From: Actinoplanes octamycinicus
GTDB taxonomy: Bacteria; Actinomycetota; Actinomycetes; Mycobacteriales; Micromonosporaceae
Reading direction: 5' to 3'
Assembly (NCBI RefSeq): GCF_014205225.1
Contig: NZ_JACHNB010000001.1
Location: forward strand, 9,529,501-9,593,500
Length of the DNA stretch: 64,000 nucleotides
The position numbers and the translations under genes were made by a program. Below the pieces are notes generated by a model. That model saw nothing but the letters and a program-made list of their open reading frames with translations, ran no database searches and was not told where the DNA came from. Each line of letters opens with the position of its first letter. Position 1 is the first letter of the stretch. This document shows positions 1 through 9,019 of the stretch, one piece after another.

Positions 1-522
1 GAGCCCGGCGAGGGCTCCGCCGATCCGCTCCGGCTCGCCGACGAGCCGGTCACCGTCATGACCACGCCGATCCGGCTGTCGTACACCCACACCACCTCCG
101 CCGACGAGAGCCGCTACCTGCGCGCCCTCGCCGAGGGCCGGCTGCTCGGGCAGCGCTGCCCGGTCTGCCGCAAGGTCTACGTGCCGCCCCGGGTCTGCCC
201 CGCGGACGGCGTGCCGACCGAGACCGAGGTGGCCGTCCGCGACCGGGGAACGGTCACCACGTTCTGCGTGGTCAACGTGCCGTTCGCCGGGCAACGCCTG
301 GAGCCGCCCTACGTGGTCGCGCAGATCCTGCTGGACGGCGCCGACATCCCGGTCCCGCACCTGATCCTCGGGCTGCCCGCCGACCAGGTGCGGATGGGCA
401 TGCGGGTGGCCGCGGTCTGGCGCGACCGGGCGAGCTGGACGACCACGCCGGAGAACATCGCGCACTTCCGCCCGACCGGCGAGCCGGACGCGCCCTACGA
501 GTCGTTCCAGGACCACCTATGA
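1..522 (+). CDS. DUF35 Zn-ribbon/OB-fold acyl-CoA-associated protein (Rv3521-like), 5' truncated by window edge
   Basis: The frame is open from base 1, so the Met at 58 is probably internal and this is the C-terminal part of a longer protein. The relative I compare it with, M. tuberculosis Rv3521, is about 300 aa. A rubredoxin-like zinc ribbon is visible (CPVCRKVY then CPADG), followed by an OB-fold half (GTVTTFCVVNVPF). DUF35 proteins bind next to thiolase-fold enzymes and handle acyl-CoA. The stop overlaps the start of the following lipid-transfer thiolase (ATGA), giving the order DUF35-ltp4-ltp3 seen in mycobacterial sterol clusters. Role inferred: partner of the two Ltp acyl-CoA lyases in sterol side-chain removal. 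Confidence 0.8.
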   Translation, partial: EPGEGSADPLRLADEPVTVMTTPIRLSYTHTTSADESRYLRALAEGRLLGQRCPVCRKVYVPPRVCPADGVPTETEVAVRDRGTVTTFCVVNVPFAGQRLEPPYVVAQILLDGADIPVPHLILGLPADQVRMGMRVAAVWRDRASWTTTPENIAHFRPTGEPDAPYESFQDHL

Positions 523-1571
523 GCACCGAGGTCGCCGTCATCGGTTTCGCCCAGGCGCCGTGCCTGCCGTCGGCCGGCACCACCAGCGGCGTGGAGACGC
601 TGGTCCCGGTCCTGGGGCGAGCCCTCGCCGAGGCCCGGCTGGACCGGCGCGAGGTGGACTTCTGGTGCTCCGGCTCGTCGGACTACCTGGCCGGGCGGGC
701 GTTCTCGTTCGTCAACGCGGTCGACGCGATCGGGGCGTACCCGCCGATCTGCGAGTCGCACGTGGAGATGGACGCGGCGTGGGCGTGCTACGAGGCGTAC
801 GTGCAGATCCTGGCCGGGGAGGCGGAGACCGCGCTGGTCTACGGCTTCGGGAAGTCGTCGGCCGGGCAGCTGCGCCGGGTGCTGGCGCTGCAGCTGGACC
901 CCTACACGGTGGCGCCGCTGTGGCCGGACTCGGTGAGCGTGGCCGCGGTGCAGGCCCGGTGCGCGGTCGACGCCGGGGTGGTCAGCGAGCGGGCGATGGC
1001 CGAGGTCGCGGTGCGCAGCCGGGCGGACGCGCGCGCCAATCCGTACAGTCAGGTCTCCGGTGTCTTTGATCTTGATGATCTTCTCGCCGGGCCCTACCTG
1101 GCGGACCCGCTGCGGGGACACGACTGCGCACCGGTCTCGGACGGTGCGGCGGCGCTGGTGCTGGCGGCCGGCGAGCGTGCCCGGCGGGCTCCGCGACGGG
1201 CCTGGATCAGCGGGATGGCGCACCGGATCGACCCGCAGGGCCTCGGCGAACGCGATCTGACCGAGGTGCCGTCGGCGAGCGCCGCGGCCCAGGCGGCCTG
1301 CCTGCCCGGCGACCTCGACGTGGCCGAGCTGCACGCCCCGTTCACCCATCAGGAGCTGCTGCTGCGGGCCGCGCTCGGGCTCGGCGACCGGGTCAGGATC
1401 AACCCGTCCGGCGGCGCGCTCTGCGGCAACCCGATGTTCTCGGCCGGACTGGCCCGGATCGGCGCGGCGGCCGGAGAAGTCATGTCCGGCCGGGCGCGGA
1501 CCGCTGCCGGGCACGCCACCAGCGGACCGGCCCTGCAACAGAACCTCGTCTGCGTCCTGGAGGCATCGTGA
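519..1571 (+). CDS. ltp4: Thiolase-fold lipid-transfer protein, Ltp4-like (sterol side-chain acyl-CoA lyase)
   Basis: This 350-aa SCP-x/thiolase-like protein is close in length to Rv3522. It has the thiolase-fold C-terminal signature NPSGGALCGNPMFSAG, near residues 292-307, and the substrate-loop pattern HDCAPVSDGAAALV. The N-terminal nucleophilic Cys of true thiolases is not evident, as is usual for Ltp-type aldolases/lyases. It starts at an ATG overlapping the upstream stop and its own stop overlaps the next GTG, so the three genes are translationally coupled. Ltp3 and Ltp4 of Rhodococcus were shown to be needed for C-24-branched (plant) sterol side chains. The specific assignment to Ltp4 rests on order and length. 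Confidence 0.75.
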   Translation: MSTEVAVIGFAQAPCLPSAGTTSGVETLVPVLGRALAEARLDRREVDFWCSGSSDYLAGRAFSFVNAVDAIGAYPPICESHVEMDAAWACYEAYVQILAGEAETALVYGFGKSSAGQLRRVLALQLDPYTVAPLWPDSVSVAAVQARCAVDAGVVSERAMAEVAVRSRADARANPYSQVSGVFDLDDLLAGPYLADPLRGHDCAPVSDGAAALVLAAGERARRAPRRAWISGMAHRIDPQGLGERDLTEVPSASAAAQAACLPGDLDVAELHAPFTHQELLLRAALGLGDRVRINPSGGALCGNPMFSAGLARIGAAAGEVMSGRARTAAGHATSGPALQQNLVCVLEAS

Positions 1572-2716
1572 GGCGTGCGGCCGTGCTCGGCACCGGGCAG
1601 ACCCACCATCGGACCCGGCGCACCGACGTGTCGATGGCCGGGCTGTGCCGGGAGGCGATCGACCGGGCCCTGCTCGACGCCGGGGTGGACTGGCCGCAGA
1701 TCGACGCGGTGGTGCTGGGCAAGGCGCCGGACCTGTTCGAGGGCGTGATGATGCCCGAGCTGTTCCTGGCCGAGGCGCTCGGCGCGGCCGGTCGGCCGCT
1801 GCTGCGGGTGCACACCGCCGGCTCGGTCGGCGGCGCCACCGCGAACGTGGCGACCACCCTGGTCCGCGCCGGCGTGCACCGCCGGGTGCTGGCCGTCGCC
1901 TTCGAGAAGCAGTCCGAGTCCAACGCGATGTGGGCGCTGTCGATCCAGCCGCCGTTCACCGCGCCGATCGGGGCCGGGGCGGGCGGCTACTTCGCGCCGC
2001 ACCTGCGCGCCTACATCCGGCGCTCGCACGCGCCCGGGCACATCGGCGCGCTGGTCGCGGTCAAGGACCGGCGCAACGGCGCGCTCAACGAGTACGCCCA
2101 CCTGCGGCAGCCGGACATCACCGTGGAGTCGGTGCAGGCCTCGCCGATGCTCTGGGACCCGGTCCGGTACGACGAGACCTGCCCCTCCTCCGACGGCGCG
2201 TGCGCCGTGGTGATCGGCGACCAGGTCGCCGCCGAAGCCTGCGCGCACCAGGTCGCGTGGATCCGGGCCACCGCGATGCGCACCGAGCCGACCTTCTTCG
2301 CCGGCAAGGACCACGTGAACCCGCGCGCCGGTGCCGAGGCGGCGCGGGCGCTCTGGCAGGCGGCCGGCATCACCGACCCGCTGGAGCAGGTCGACGTCGC
2401 CGAGATCTACGTGCCGTTCTCCTGGTTCGAGCCGATGTGGCTGGAGAACCTCGGCTTCGCCGAACCCGGGCACGGTTGGAAACTCGTCGAGGCGGGCGAG
2501 ACCCGGATCGGCGGCCGGCTGCCGGTCAACCCGTCCGGCGGGGTGCTCTGCTCCAACCCGATCGGCGCCTCCGGCATGCTCCGCTTCGCCGAGGCCGCCA
2601 TGCAGGTGATGGGCCGGGCCGGCGACCACCAGGTGCCCCACGCCCGGACCGCGCTGGGCCACGCGTACGGCGGCGGCTCCCAGTTCTTCTCGATGTGGGT
2701 GGTCAGCAGTTCCTAG
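1568..2716 (+). CDS. ltp3: Thiolase-fold lipid-transfer protein, Ltp3-like (sterol side-chain acyl-CoA lyase)
   Basis: This 382-aa protein starts at a GTG overlapping the ltp4 stop. It carries the thiolase-superfamily features TCPSSDGACAVVIG (near 202-215) and NPSGGVLCSNPIGASG (near 320-335), and ends with HAYGGGSQFFSMWVV. Length and neighbours match Rv3523 (Ltp3). It probably pairs with the preceding subunit and the DUF35 protein in a retro-aldol step that releases propionyl-CoA from C-24-branched or related sterol side chains. That role follows from family knowledge and is not shown by the sequence. The operon ends here, because an IS remnant on the other strand begins immediately. Confidence 0.75.
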   Translation: MRRAAVLGTGQTHHRTRRTDVSMAGLCREAIDRALLDAGVDWPQIDAVVLGKAPDLFEGVMMPELFLAEALGAAGRPLLRVHTAGSVGGATANVATTLVRAGVHRRVLAVAFEKQSESNAMWALSIQPPFTAPIGAGAGGYFAPHLRAYIRRSHAPGHIGALVAVKDRRNGALNEYAHLRQPDITVESVQASPMLWDPVRYDETCPSSDGACAVVIGDQVAAEACAHQVAWIRATAMRTEPTFFAGKDHVNPRAGAEAARALWQAAGITDPLEQVDVAEIYVPFSWFEPMWLENLGFAEPGHGWKLVEAGETRIGGRLPVNPSGGVLCSNPIGASGMLRFAEAAMQVMGRAGDHQVPHARTALGHAYGGGSQFFSMWVVSSS

Positions 2717-2892
2717 CACTCCCGACTCGTGGAGGCAACGGGGCGGCGCCAGCAAGGAGCGCGCAGCCGATCGCGCAGTCGATCGTGGACCCGGTCCCCG
2801 ATGCCGTCGGCGCTCCAGCACCGGAACCACCGGTAGGCCACGTCCCACGGCGCCAGGACTCGCGGGACGTGCCGCCATGCCGTGCCGGTACG
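2713..2892 (-). pseudogene. IS5-type transposase remnant (N-terminal DUF4096-like piece)
   Basis: The reverse strand reads RTGTAWRHVPRVLAPWDVAY followed by RWFRCWSADGIGDRVHDRL. This is the typical start of IS5-family transposases (pattern G-x-x-WR-x-x-P-x-x-x-x-PW-x-x-x-Y-x-x-F-x-x-W-x-x-x-G-x-x-D-R). Only about 59 codons remain. There is no proper start and no DDE catalytic domain. It abuts the ltp3 stop and lies before the DinB gene, so it looks like debris of an old insertion at the edge of the side-chain operon. Confidence 0.6.
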
Positions 2893-2903
2893 CGAACGCC
2901 CTC

Positions 2904-3476
2904 TCAGGCGAACTTGCGGGCCGTCTCCTCCAAGCGGTCGCGGTAGGCGGACCAGTCGTCGAGGTCGGCGAGGTTGTCGCCCGGGCGGCGCCAGCCGGCT
3001 TCGCCGTCGATCAGTTCGCGGACGATGTCGGCGTGGCCGGCGTGGCGGTTCAGCTCGGCCAGCATGTGCGTGAGGATCAGGTGCAGCGCCACCGGCTCGC
3101 CGCCCCACCAGCGGACCGCGCCGGGCGCGTCGACCGGCAGCGCGTCGATGGTCGCGTCGGCGTGCGCCCACGCCCGGTGCCACAGGCCGGTGATGTCGTC
3201 GCGGGACTCGTCGGCGGCGGCCCACATGTCGGCGTTCGGCTCGGCGTCCGGGTCCAGGCCGGAGAGCGGCTCGGGGAACGGCCGGTCGAACACCTCGCCG
3301 AAGTAGCCCGCGGCCATCATCGCCACGTGTTTGACCAGTCCGAGCAGGTTCGTGCCGGTGGGCACGAGCGGGCGGCGCACGTCGTACTCGGAGAGACCGT
3401 CCAGTTTGCCGAGCAGCGCCTCGCGGGCCTCCCGCAGGTATCGGTGCAGGTTCGCCTTGGCGTCGAGTTCCGTCAT
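2904..3476 (-). CDS. DinB/DUF664 family protein
   Basis: This 190-aa DinB-like four-helix protein has the metal-binding histidines of the family. The first sits in LLGLVKHVAMMAAGYFG and later ones in HLILTHMLAELNRHAGHAD. It keeps the family pattern of a small helical metalloprotein that in some members acts as a mycothiol- or bacillithiol-dependent transferase. It lies 13 bases after cyp125 on the same strand but shows no pathway link. Its enzymatic role is unknown. Confidence 0.8.
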   Translation of the reverse strand: MTELDAKANLHRYLREAREALLGKLDGLSEYDVRRPLVPTGTNLLGLVKHVAMMAAGYFGEVFDRPFPEPLSGLDPDAEPNADMWAAADESRDDITGLWHRAWAHADATIDALPVDAPGAVRWWGGEPVALHLILTHMLAELNRHAGHADIVRELIDGEAGWRRPGDNLADLDDWSAYRDRLEETARKFA

Positions 3477-3489
3477 GCCGCCCAGGATC

Positions 3490-4698
3490 TCATCGATACC
3501 GCACCGGCAGGTGCTTGATGCTGTTCAGCCAGCCGGAGCGCAGCCGCTCGGCCGGGCCGGCCAGGCTGATCCCGGGCATCCGGTCGGCGATCGCGTTGAA
3601 GATCAGGTCGATCTCCAGGCGGGCCAGGTTGGCGCCGAGGCAGAAGTGCGCGCCGCTGCCGCCGAAGCCGAGGTGCGGGTTCGGGCTGCGGGTGATGTCG
3701 AACCGCTCCGGGTGGTCGAAGACCGCCTCGTCGAAGTTCGCCGACCCGTAGAAGAGCGCGACCCGGTCCCCCTTCGCGATCCGCTGCCCGCCCAGCTCGG
3801 TGTCCCGGGTCGCGGTCCGCTGGAACACGTTCACCGGGGTGCCCCAGCGGACGATCTCGTCGACCGCGGTCCGCGGCCGGGTCTGCTGGAAGGCCGCCCA
3901 CTGCTCGGGGTGTTCGAGCAGCGCCAGCATGCCGTGCGAGATCGCGTTGCGGGTGGTCTCGTTGCCGGCCACGGCGAGCATCAGCACGAAGAAGCCGAAC
4001 TCGTCGGCGGACAGGTGCTCGCCGTCGATCTCGGCCTGGACCAGCGTGGAGACGATGTCGTCGCGCGGGCAGGCCTGCCGCTCCTCGGCCATCTTCATCG
4101 CGTACGCGAGCAGCTCCATCGCCGGTTCCATCGGGTCGGCGGCGCCGCGGTACTCCGGGTCGTCGTAGCCGATCATCGCGTTCGACCAGTCGAAGACGTT
4201 GCGCCGGTCCTCCTGCGGCACGCCGAGCAGCTCGGCGATCGCCTGCAGGGGCAGCTCGCAGGCGATCTCGGTGACGAAGTCGCCCTCCGCCGCCTCGCCG
4301 GCCTCGCGGACGATCCGCTCGGCACGGGTGGCCAGGGCCGTACGCAGACTGGTGATCGCTCGCGGGGTGAAGCCGCGCGACACGATCGCGCGCTGCTGGG
4401 TGTGCTGGGGTGGGTCCATGTTGAGCAGCACGGCCCGCTGCATCTCGATCCGGTCCCGCGGCATGTCCGCCTGGAACCGCACGATCGCCGTGTTCTCCCA
4501 GCTGGAGAAGGTCTCGCTGTCCCGGGACACGGTCATCACGTCGGCGTGCCGGGTCACCGCCCAGTAACCCTCGTCGTCGAAACCGGCGCTGCCGCGGGCC
4601 TGCGGGATCCACCGCACCGGGGTGCTGCGGCGCAGCTCGGCGAACTCCGCGTGCGGGATGCCGTGGACGTAGATCTCCGGGTCGGTGAGGTCGATCAC
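3490..4698 (-). CDS. cyp125: Cytochrome P450 CYP125, steroid C26/27-monooxygenase
   Basis: This 402-aa P450 has the I-helix AGNETT (244-249), the ExxR motif (E281-R284) and the heme-binding loop GFGGSGAHFCLGANLAR with ligand Cys353. Stretches such as SNAMIGYDDPEYRG, LRSGWLNSIKH and FVLMLAVAGNETTRN closely follow M. tuberculosis CYP125A1. That enzyme oxidises the terminal side-chain methyl of cholesterol and cholestenone to the alcohol and acid, the entry step of side-chain degradation. It is divergent from fadA5, as in Mycobacterium (Rv3545c/Rv3546), and two KstR-like sites lie between them. It therefore probably responds to sterol-CoA derepression. Confidence 0.95.
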   Translation of the reverse strand: MIDLTDPEIYVHGIPHAEFAELRRSTPVRWIPQARGSAGFDDEGYWAVTRHADVMTVSRDSETFSSWENTAIVRFQADMPRDRIEMQRAVLLNMDPPQHTQQRAIVSRGFTPRAITSLRTALATRAERIVREAGEAAEGDFVTEIACELPLQAIAELLGVPQEDRRNVFDWSNAMIGYDDPEYRGAADPMEPAMELLAYAMKMAEERQACPRDDIVSTLVQAEIDGEHLSADEFGFFVLMLAVAGNETTRNAISHGMLALLEHPEQWAAFQQTRPRTAVDEIVRWGTPVNVFQRTATRDTELGGQRIAKGDRVALFYGSANFDEAVFDHPERFDITRSPNPHLGFGGSGAHFCLGANLARLEIDLIFNAIADRMPGISLAGPAERLRSGWLNSIKHLPVRYR

Positions 4699-4709
4699 GG
4701 CTCCTCCTC

Positions 4710-4723
4710 GGTAACAGGTTCTA
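4710..4723. promoter_or_regulatory. KstR-like operator (one mismatch), cyp125 side
   Basis: GGTAACAGGTTCTA fits TnnAACnnGTTnnA except for the first T. It lies 12 bases upstream of the cyp125 start, in the divergent cyp125-fadA5 region. It would let KstR block cyp125 transcription. Confidence 0.6.
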
Positions 4724-4750
4724 CCGATTCAAACTCCTGTGCTTCGATAT

Positions 4751-4764
4751 AGCAACACGTTCTA
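4751..4764. promoter_or_regulatory. KstR-like operator (one mismatch), fadA5 side
   Basis: AGCAACACGTTCTA keeps the AACACGTTCTA core and misses only the first T of the KstR consensus. It lies 17 bases before the fadA5 ATG, with a GGGAGG ribosome site in between. Confidence 0.65.
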
Positions 4765-4765
4765 G

Positions 4766-5896
<1,131 letters not shown>

Positions 5897-6022
5897 CCGG
5901 TCCCGTCGCCGCCGGGCCGCTGTGCCCCTGACCCGCTGCCGCGACGCCGCTCGCCCCCGCACGGATTTTTTATCCGGTACGACTGGTGGTCCCGTGCCGG
6001 CCGGCTCGCGATGCCCGCCCCG

Positions 6023-6048
6023 CGCACGACCGCGGCGCGTGTCGTGCG
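6023..6048. terminator. Possible hairpin between convergent fadA5 and tetR
   Basis: CGCACGAC and GTCGTGCG form an 8-bp perfect stem with a 10-base loop in the 324-base gap between two convergent genes. There is no U-tract, so this is only a candidate bidirectional terminator. The rest of 5897-6220 is GC-rich DNA with one T6 run at 5966 and no recognisable gene. Confidence 0.3.
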
Positions 6049-6220
6049 GGTCCGCGGGCACCCCGCGACGCCCGGCCCCCGCACGGCCGCGGCGCGACCC
6101 GCGGCGTCCTCCGCGGTCAGCGACCCGCCATCACGGCGTCCAGCAGCCGGATCCCGCGGACGGGCGGCGCGACCGCCCGCACCGGAGGACGACGCGGCCG
6201 TCCGTACCGAAAGGGATCGA

Positions 6221-6793
6221 TCATCGCGATCGGCGGGCGCCGTGCGCGTCGAGGAGGTTGTCGACGCCGCGCAGGAAGGTCTCGCCGATGGCCGCCGGGT
6301 CGAAGAGGCAGCCGGCCGCCATCGCGCCGTCGCGCAGCATGACGAAGTGCCGGCCGGCCGGCTCCGCGCCGGCCTCGTCGATCCGGGCGAGCAGCGCCGT
6401 GATCGTGTCGAGGAACCACTGCCGGTGCGCGAGCACGGCCTGATGCACCGGGTGATCCGGCTGCGGATACTCCGCGACCGCGTTCAGGAAGGCGCACCCG
6501 CGGAAGCCGGGTGACCGGATGCCGGCGACGATTGAGGCGGCCACCGCGCGGACCGCGCCGGCCGGCGGCAGCCCGGCGGCGGCTTCGTCGAGCTGCCCGC
6601 GGATGCCCGCGTCGGCCTCCCGCAGATACGCCACGACCAGGTCTTCCTTGCCGGGGAAGTGCCGGTAGAAGGTGGCCCGCGTCCCGTTCGCCTCGGCCAG
6701 GATCCGGTCGACGCCGACCGCGTGGATGCCCTCCGCGTAGAAGATCCGGGACGCCGTGGTGAGCAGCCGCTGCCGCGCCTCGCTGGGAGCCAT
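6221..6793 (-). CDS. TetR family transcriptional regulator
   Basis: This 190-aa protein begins MAPSEARQRLLTTASRIFYA. The N-terminal TetR helix-turn-helix is clear (IHAVGVDRILAEANGTRATF then YRHFPGKEDLV) and the C-terminal part is helical. An open frame continues upstream to 6835, but it would cover the operator at 6810, so the ATG at 6793 is preferred. It is divergent from a small membrane protein gene. Two matching palindromic sites lie in between, which suggests autoregulation and control of that neighbour. Confidence 0.85.
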   Translation of the reverse strand: MAPSEARQRLLTTASRIFYAEGIHAVGVDRILAEANGTRATFYRHFPGKEDLVVAYLREADAGIRGQLDEAAAGLPPAGAVRAVAASIVAGIRSPGFRGCAFLNAVAEYPQPDHPVHQAVLAHRQWFLDTITALLARIDEAGAEPAGRHFVMLRDGAMAAGCLFDPAAIGETFLRGVDNLLDAHGARRSR

Positions 6794-6809
6794 GCCCCCC
6801 ATCGTAGCG

Positions 6810-6826
6810 ACAGAACGTTCTTTCTT
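6810..6826. promoter_or_regulatory. TetR operator copy 1
   Basis: ACAGAACGTTCTTTCTT contains the palindrome AGAACGTTCT. It recurs almost unchanged at 6863 in the same divergent region. Its position just upstream of the tetR start is consistent with autorepression. Confidence 0.6.
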
Positions 6827-6862
6827 GACAGCCACCGGGGAGGCTTGTCATGGTGTGCCGAG

Positions 6863-6879
6863 ACAGAACGTTCGTTCTT
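6863..6879. promoter_or_regulatory. TetR operator copy 2
   Basis: ACAGAACGTTCGTTCTT is the second copy, differing at one base from the site at 6810. It lies 27 bases before the membrane-protein start, where it would control that gene. Confidence 0.6.
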
Positions 6880-6905
6880 GCTCTACGCCTGCGAAAGGGA
6901 CCGTC

Positions 6906-7433
6906 ATGCCCGCCACCCTGCGCCGCCTGTACTTCGCCCGCTTCGGGTTCGCCCTCGCCTGGGCCCTGGTGATGTTCCCGACCGCCGGCCACCTCGGCCC
7001 GCTCGCCGCCACCCTGCTGGTGCTCTACCCGGTCTTCGACGTCGCGGCCGCCGTGGCCGACGCCCGCGCCTCCCGGTCCCGGCTCCTCCACGTCAATATC
7101 GCGGTCAGCTCGCTGGCGGCGATCGGCCTGGCCGTCGCGGTCACCTCCGGCATCCCGGCGGTGCTGCGGGTCTGGGGCGCCTGGGCGGTCGTGGCCGGGC
7201 TCGTCCAGCTGGTCGTGGCGGTCACCCGGCGCGGGATGGCCGGCCAGTGGCCGATGATCCTCAGTGGCGGGATCTCGGTGCTGGCCGGCGCGTCGTTCCT
7301 CGCCGGGGCGTCGGCGGACGACCCGACGCTGACCGGTGTGATCGGCTACGCGATCCCGGGCGCGATCTTCTTCCTGATCTCCGCGATCCGGCTGGGCCGC
7401 GTGGTCCCGGCCACCACGGGACAGCGCGTCTGA
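6906..7433 (+). CDS. Small multi-pass membrane protein
   Basis: This 175-aa protein starts at ATG 6906, behind GAAAGGGA; upstream in-frame codons run through the operator and are rejected. It shows about five or six hydrophobic segments (for example ALAWALVMFPTAGHLGPLAA and VNIAVSSLAAIGLAVAV). The pattern resembles DUF308/HdeD-type membrane proteins, but I cannot name a function. It is probably controlled by the divergent TetR. Confidence 0.75.
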   Translation: MPATLRRLYFARFGFALAWALVMFPTAGHLGPLAATLLVLYPVFDVAAAVADARASRSRLLHVNIAVSSLAAIGLAVAVTSGIPAVLRVWGAWAVVAGLVQLVVAVTRRGMAGQWPMILSGGISVLAGASFLAGASADDPTLTGVIGYAIPGAIFFLISAIRLGRVVPATTGQRV

Positions 7434-7458
7434 TCGACCGTGGCTACTATCTCCGCCG

Positions 7459-8061
7459 ATGACTCAACCAGCTCACACCCCCGATCCCCACCCGTCCGCC
7501 GCACCGGCCCCGCCGCCGGACGAGGTGCTCCAGGCGGCCGCGAGCCGCCAGTTCGGCCGGCTGGTCGCCGGGCAGCGCGGCAGCAACCCGTTCGGCAACC
7601 TGGCCTTCGGGCTCGGCGGCGGCATCGCGCTGATCGCCGGCGGCATCCTGCTCGCCTGGCTCGGCTCGCTGATCGACTTCCGGCCGCTGGCGCTGCTCGG
7701 CTGCCCGCTGATGGTGGTCGGCGTGGTCGTCCTGGGCTACGCGCTGGCCGCCCTGTTCGCCGGGTTCACCGCGACCTACCTGTTCGAGCAGGGTCTGGTG
7801 CACACCAAGAACAAGAAGCTGGACGCGGTGGCCTGGTCCGAGGTGGACCAGCTCTGGCTGTGGAAGGCGGGCGGCAACAACGCGCTCACCGGCAAGCTGC
7901 TCTGCTACTACGTGGTCACCTTCGACGGCCGCAAGGTGCCGGTCGAGGTGGCCGTGGCCAAGGGCGAGCAGCCGCTGGGCCCGCAGCTGGAGCAGATCGT
8001 CGCGCAGCTCGGCCGGCCGGTGGTGGACAGCGGTCCGCTCGTCGGCAAGATGCGCCCGTGA
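7459..8061 (+). CDS. Membrane protein, DUF6585-like
   Basis: This 200-aa protein has a proline-rich N-terminus and two adjacent membrane segments (LAFGLGGGIALIAGGILLAW and LLGCPLMVVGVVVLGYALAA). A cytoplasmic beta-rich half follows (LFEQGLVHTKNKKLDAVAW, WSEVDQLWLWKAG). This layout, a membrane hairpin followed by a PH-like domain, is that of DUF6585-type proteins of unknown function. It lies 22 bases before another membrane protein, so the two are probably one transcript. Confidence 0.7.
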   Translation: MTQPAHTPDPHPSAAPAPPPDEVLQAAASRQFGRLVAGQRGSNPFGNLAFGLGGGIALIAGGILLAWLGSLIDFRPLALLGCPLMVVGVVVLGYALAALFAGFTATYLFEQGLVHTKNKKLDAVAWSEVDQLWLWKAGGNNALTGKLLCYYVVTFDGRKVPVEVAVAKGEQPLGPQLEQIVAQLGRPVVDSGPLVGKMRP

Positions 8062-8083
8062 CCGGCGGAGAGGCGGACAAGAC

Positions 8084-9016
8084 ATGTCTCGTTTGATCAT
8101 TCTGGTGCTGCTCGGCGCCACCCTGGCGGTGGGCGCCCTGCTGGTGAAGCTCGGCTTGCCGGTGCCGGCCGCGCTGGCGCTGGCCCTGACCGCGGTCGGC
8201 GCGGCGACGCTGGCCGTCGAGCGCAAGGCGGAGCGGGACTCCCCGGTCTTCGGCATCACCTTCATGTCGATGGGCGCGCTCGCCGGGGTGGCCGGCATGG
8301 TGAAGGCCGTGCCGCAGGTGAACGGCTGGGTGGTCGGCATCGGCACGCTGATCGCCGAGATCGCGCTGCTGATCGGCGTGCTCAAGGGTTACCGGAAACT
8401 GGCCGGCCAGGCCGGGAGCATGCTCCGCCGGCGGCTGGCCGAGCGCAAGGGCTGGACCTACGCGGCCGAGGCCGCCGTCCCGGTCCCCGGCCCGCGCAGC
8501 GTGTCCCGGCTGCTGGCGGTGCCGAACGACGCCACGTCGACCACCGGCCAGGAGGTGGTCCACGGCACCGCGAACGGGATGAACTTCATGGTCTTCGACC
8601 GGCGCCGGCCGAACGACAGCAACAGCGAGCCGCAGACCGTCTGGATCGTGCAGCTGCCGGTCGCGCTGCCCTGGCTGCTCGCCTCCTATCTGGACTACCT
8701 GAAGCAGGAGGAGGGCGCCGCGGATCCGTCCGCCAACCTGCGTGCCCAGCTGATGGGGCTGCCCGAGGTGCGGCCCGGTCAGCCGCAGGACCACACCGAC
8801 CAGCCGGAGTTCGGCCGGGTGCTGTTCACCCCGGAGGTGCGCCGGATCGTCGCCACGCCGGACTTTCCGCGCCGCTGGTGGATCGAGGGCAACTGCCTCT
8901 GCTCCACCTGGGACGGCGCGGTGGCCGGTCCGAAGGACGTGGAGCAGCAGGTGGACCTGCTGACCGGGCTGGCCGCCCGGTTCCCCTGGCCGGCGCTGAC
9001 CGGCACGCCGAGCTGA
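8084..9016 (+). CDS. Membrane protein with C-terminal soluble domain
   Basis: This 310-aa protein has four predicted N-terminal hydrophobic segments within about the first 105 residues. A soluble domain of roughly 200 residues follows, containing NGMNFMVFDRR, WIVQLPVALPWLL and FPRRWWIEGNCLCSTWDG. The soluble half resembles the DUF3137-like domain found on actinobacterial membrane proteins. No catalytic motif is visible. It ends only three bases before the stop of convergent ipdF. Confidence 0.7.
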   Translation: MSRLIILVLLGATLAVGALLVKLGLPVPAALALALTAVGAATLAVERKAERDSPVFGITFMSMGALAGVAGMVKAVPQVNGWVVGIGTLIAEIALLIGVLKGYRKLAGQAGSMLRRRLAERKGWTYAAEAAVPVPGPRSVSRLLAVPNDATSTTGQEVVHGTANGMNFMVFDRRRPNDSNSEPQTVWIVQLPVALPWLLASYLDYLKQEEGAADPSANLRAQLMGLPEVRPGQPQDHTDQPEFGRVLFTPEVRRIVATPDFPRRWWIEGNCLCSTWDGAVAGPKDVEQQVDLLTGLAARFPWPALTGTPS

Positions 9017-9019
9017 GCG

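Noticed and set aside
5961..5975. T-rich run after fadA5 as an intrinsic terminator
   Set aside because: No stem precedes the T run. The only good stem in the gap is at 6023-6048 and has no U-tract.
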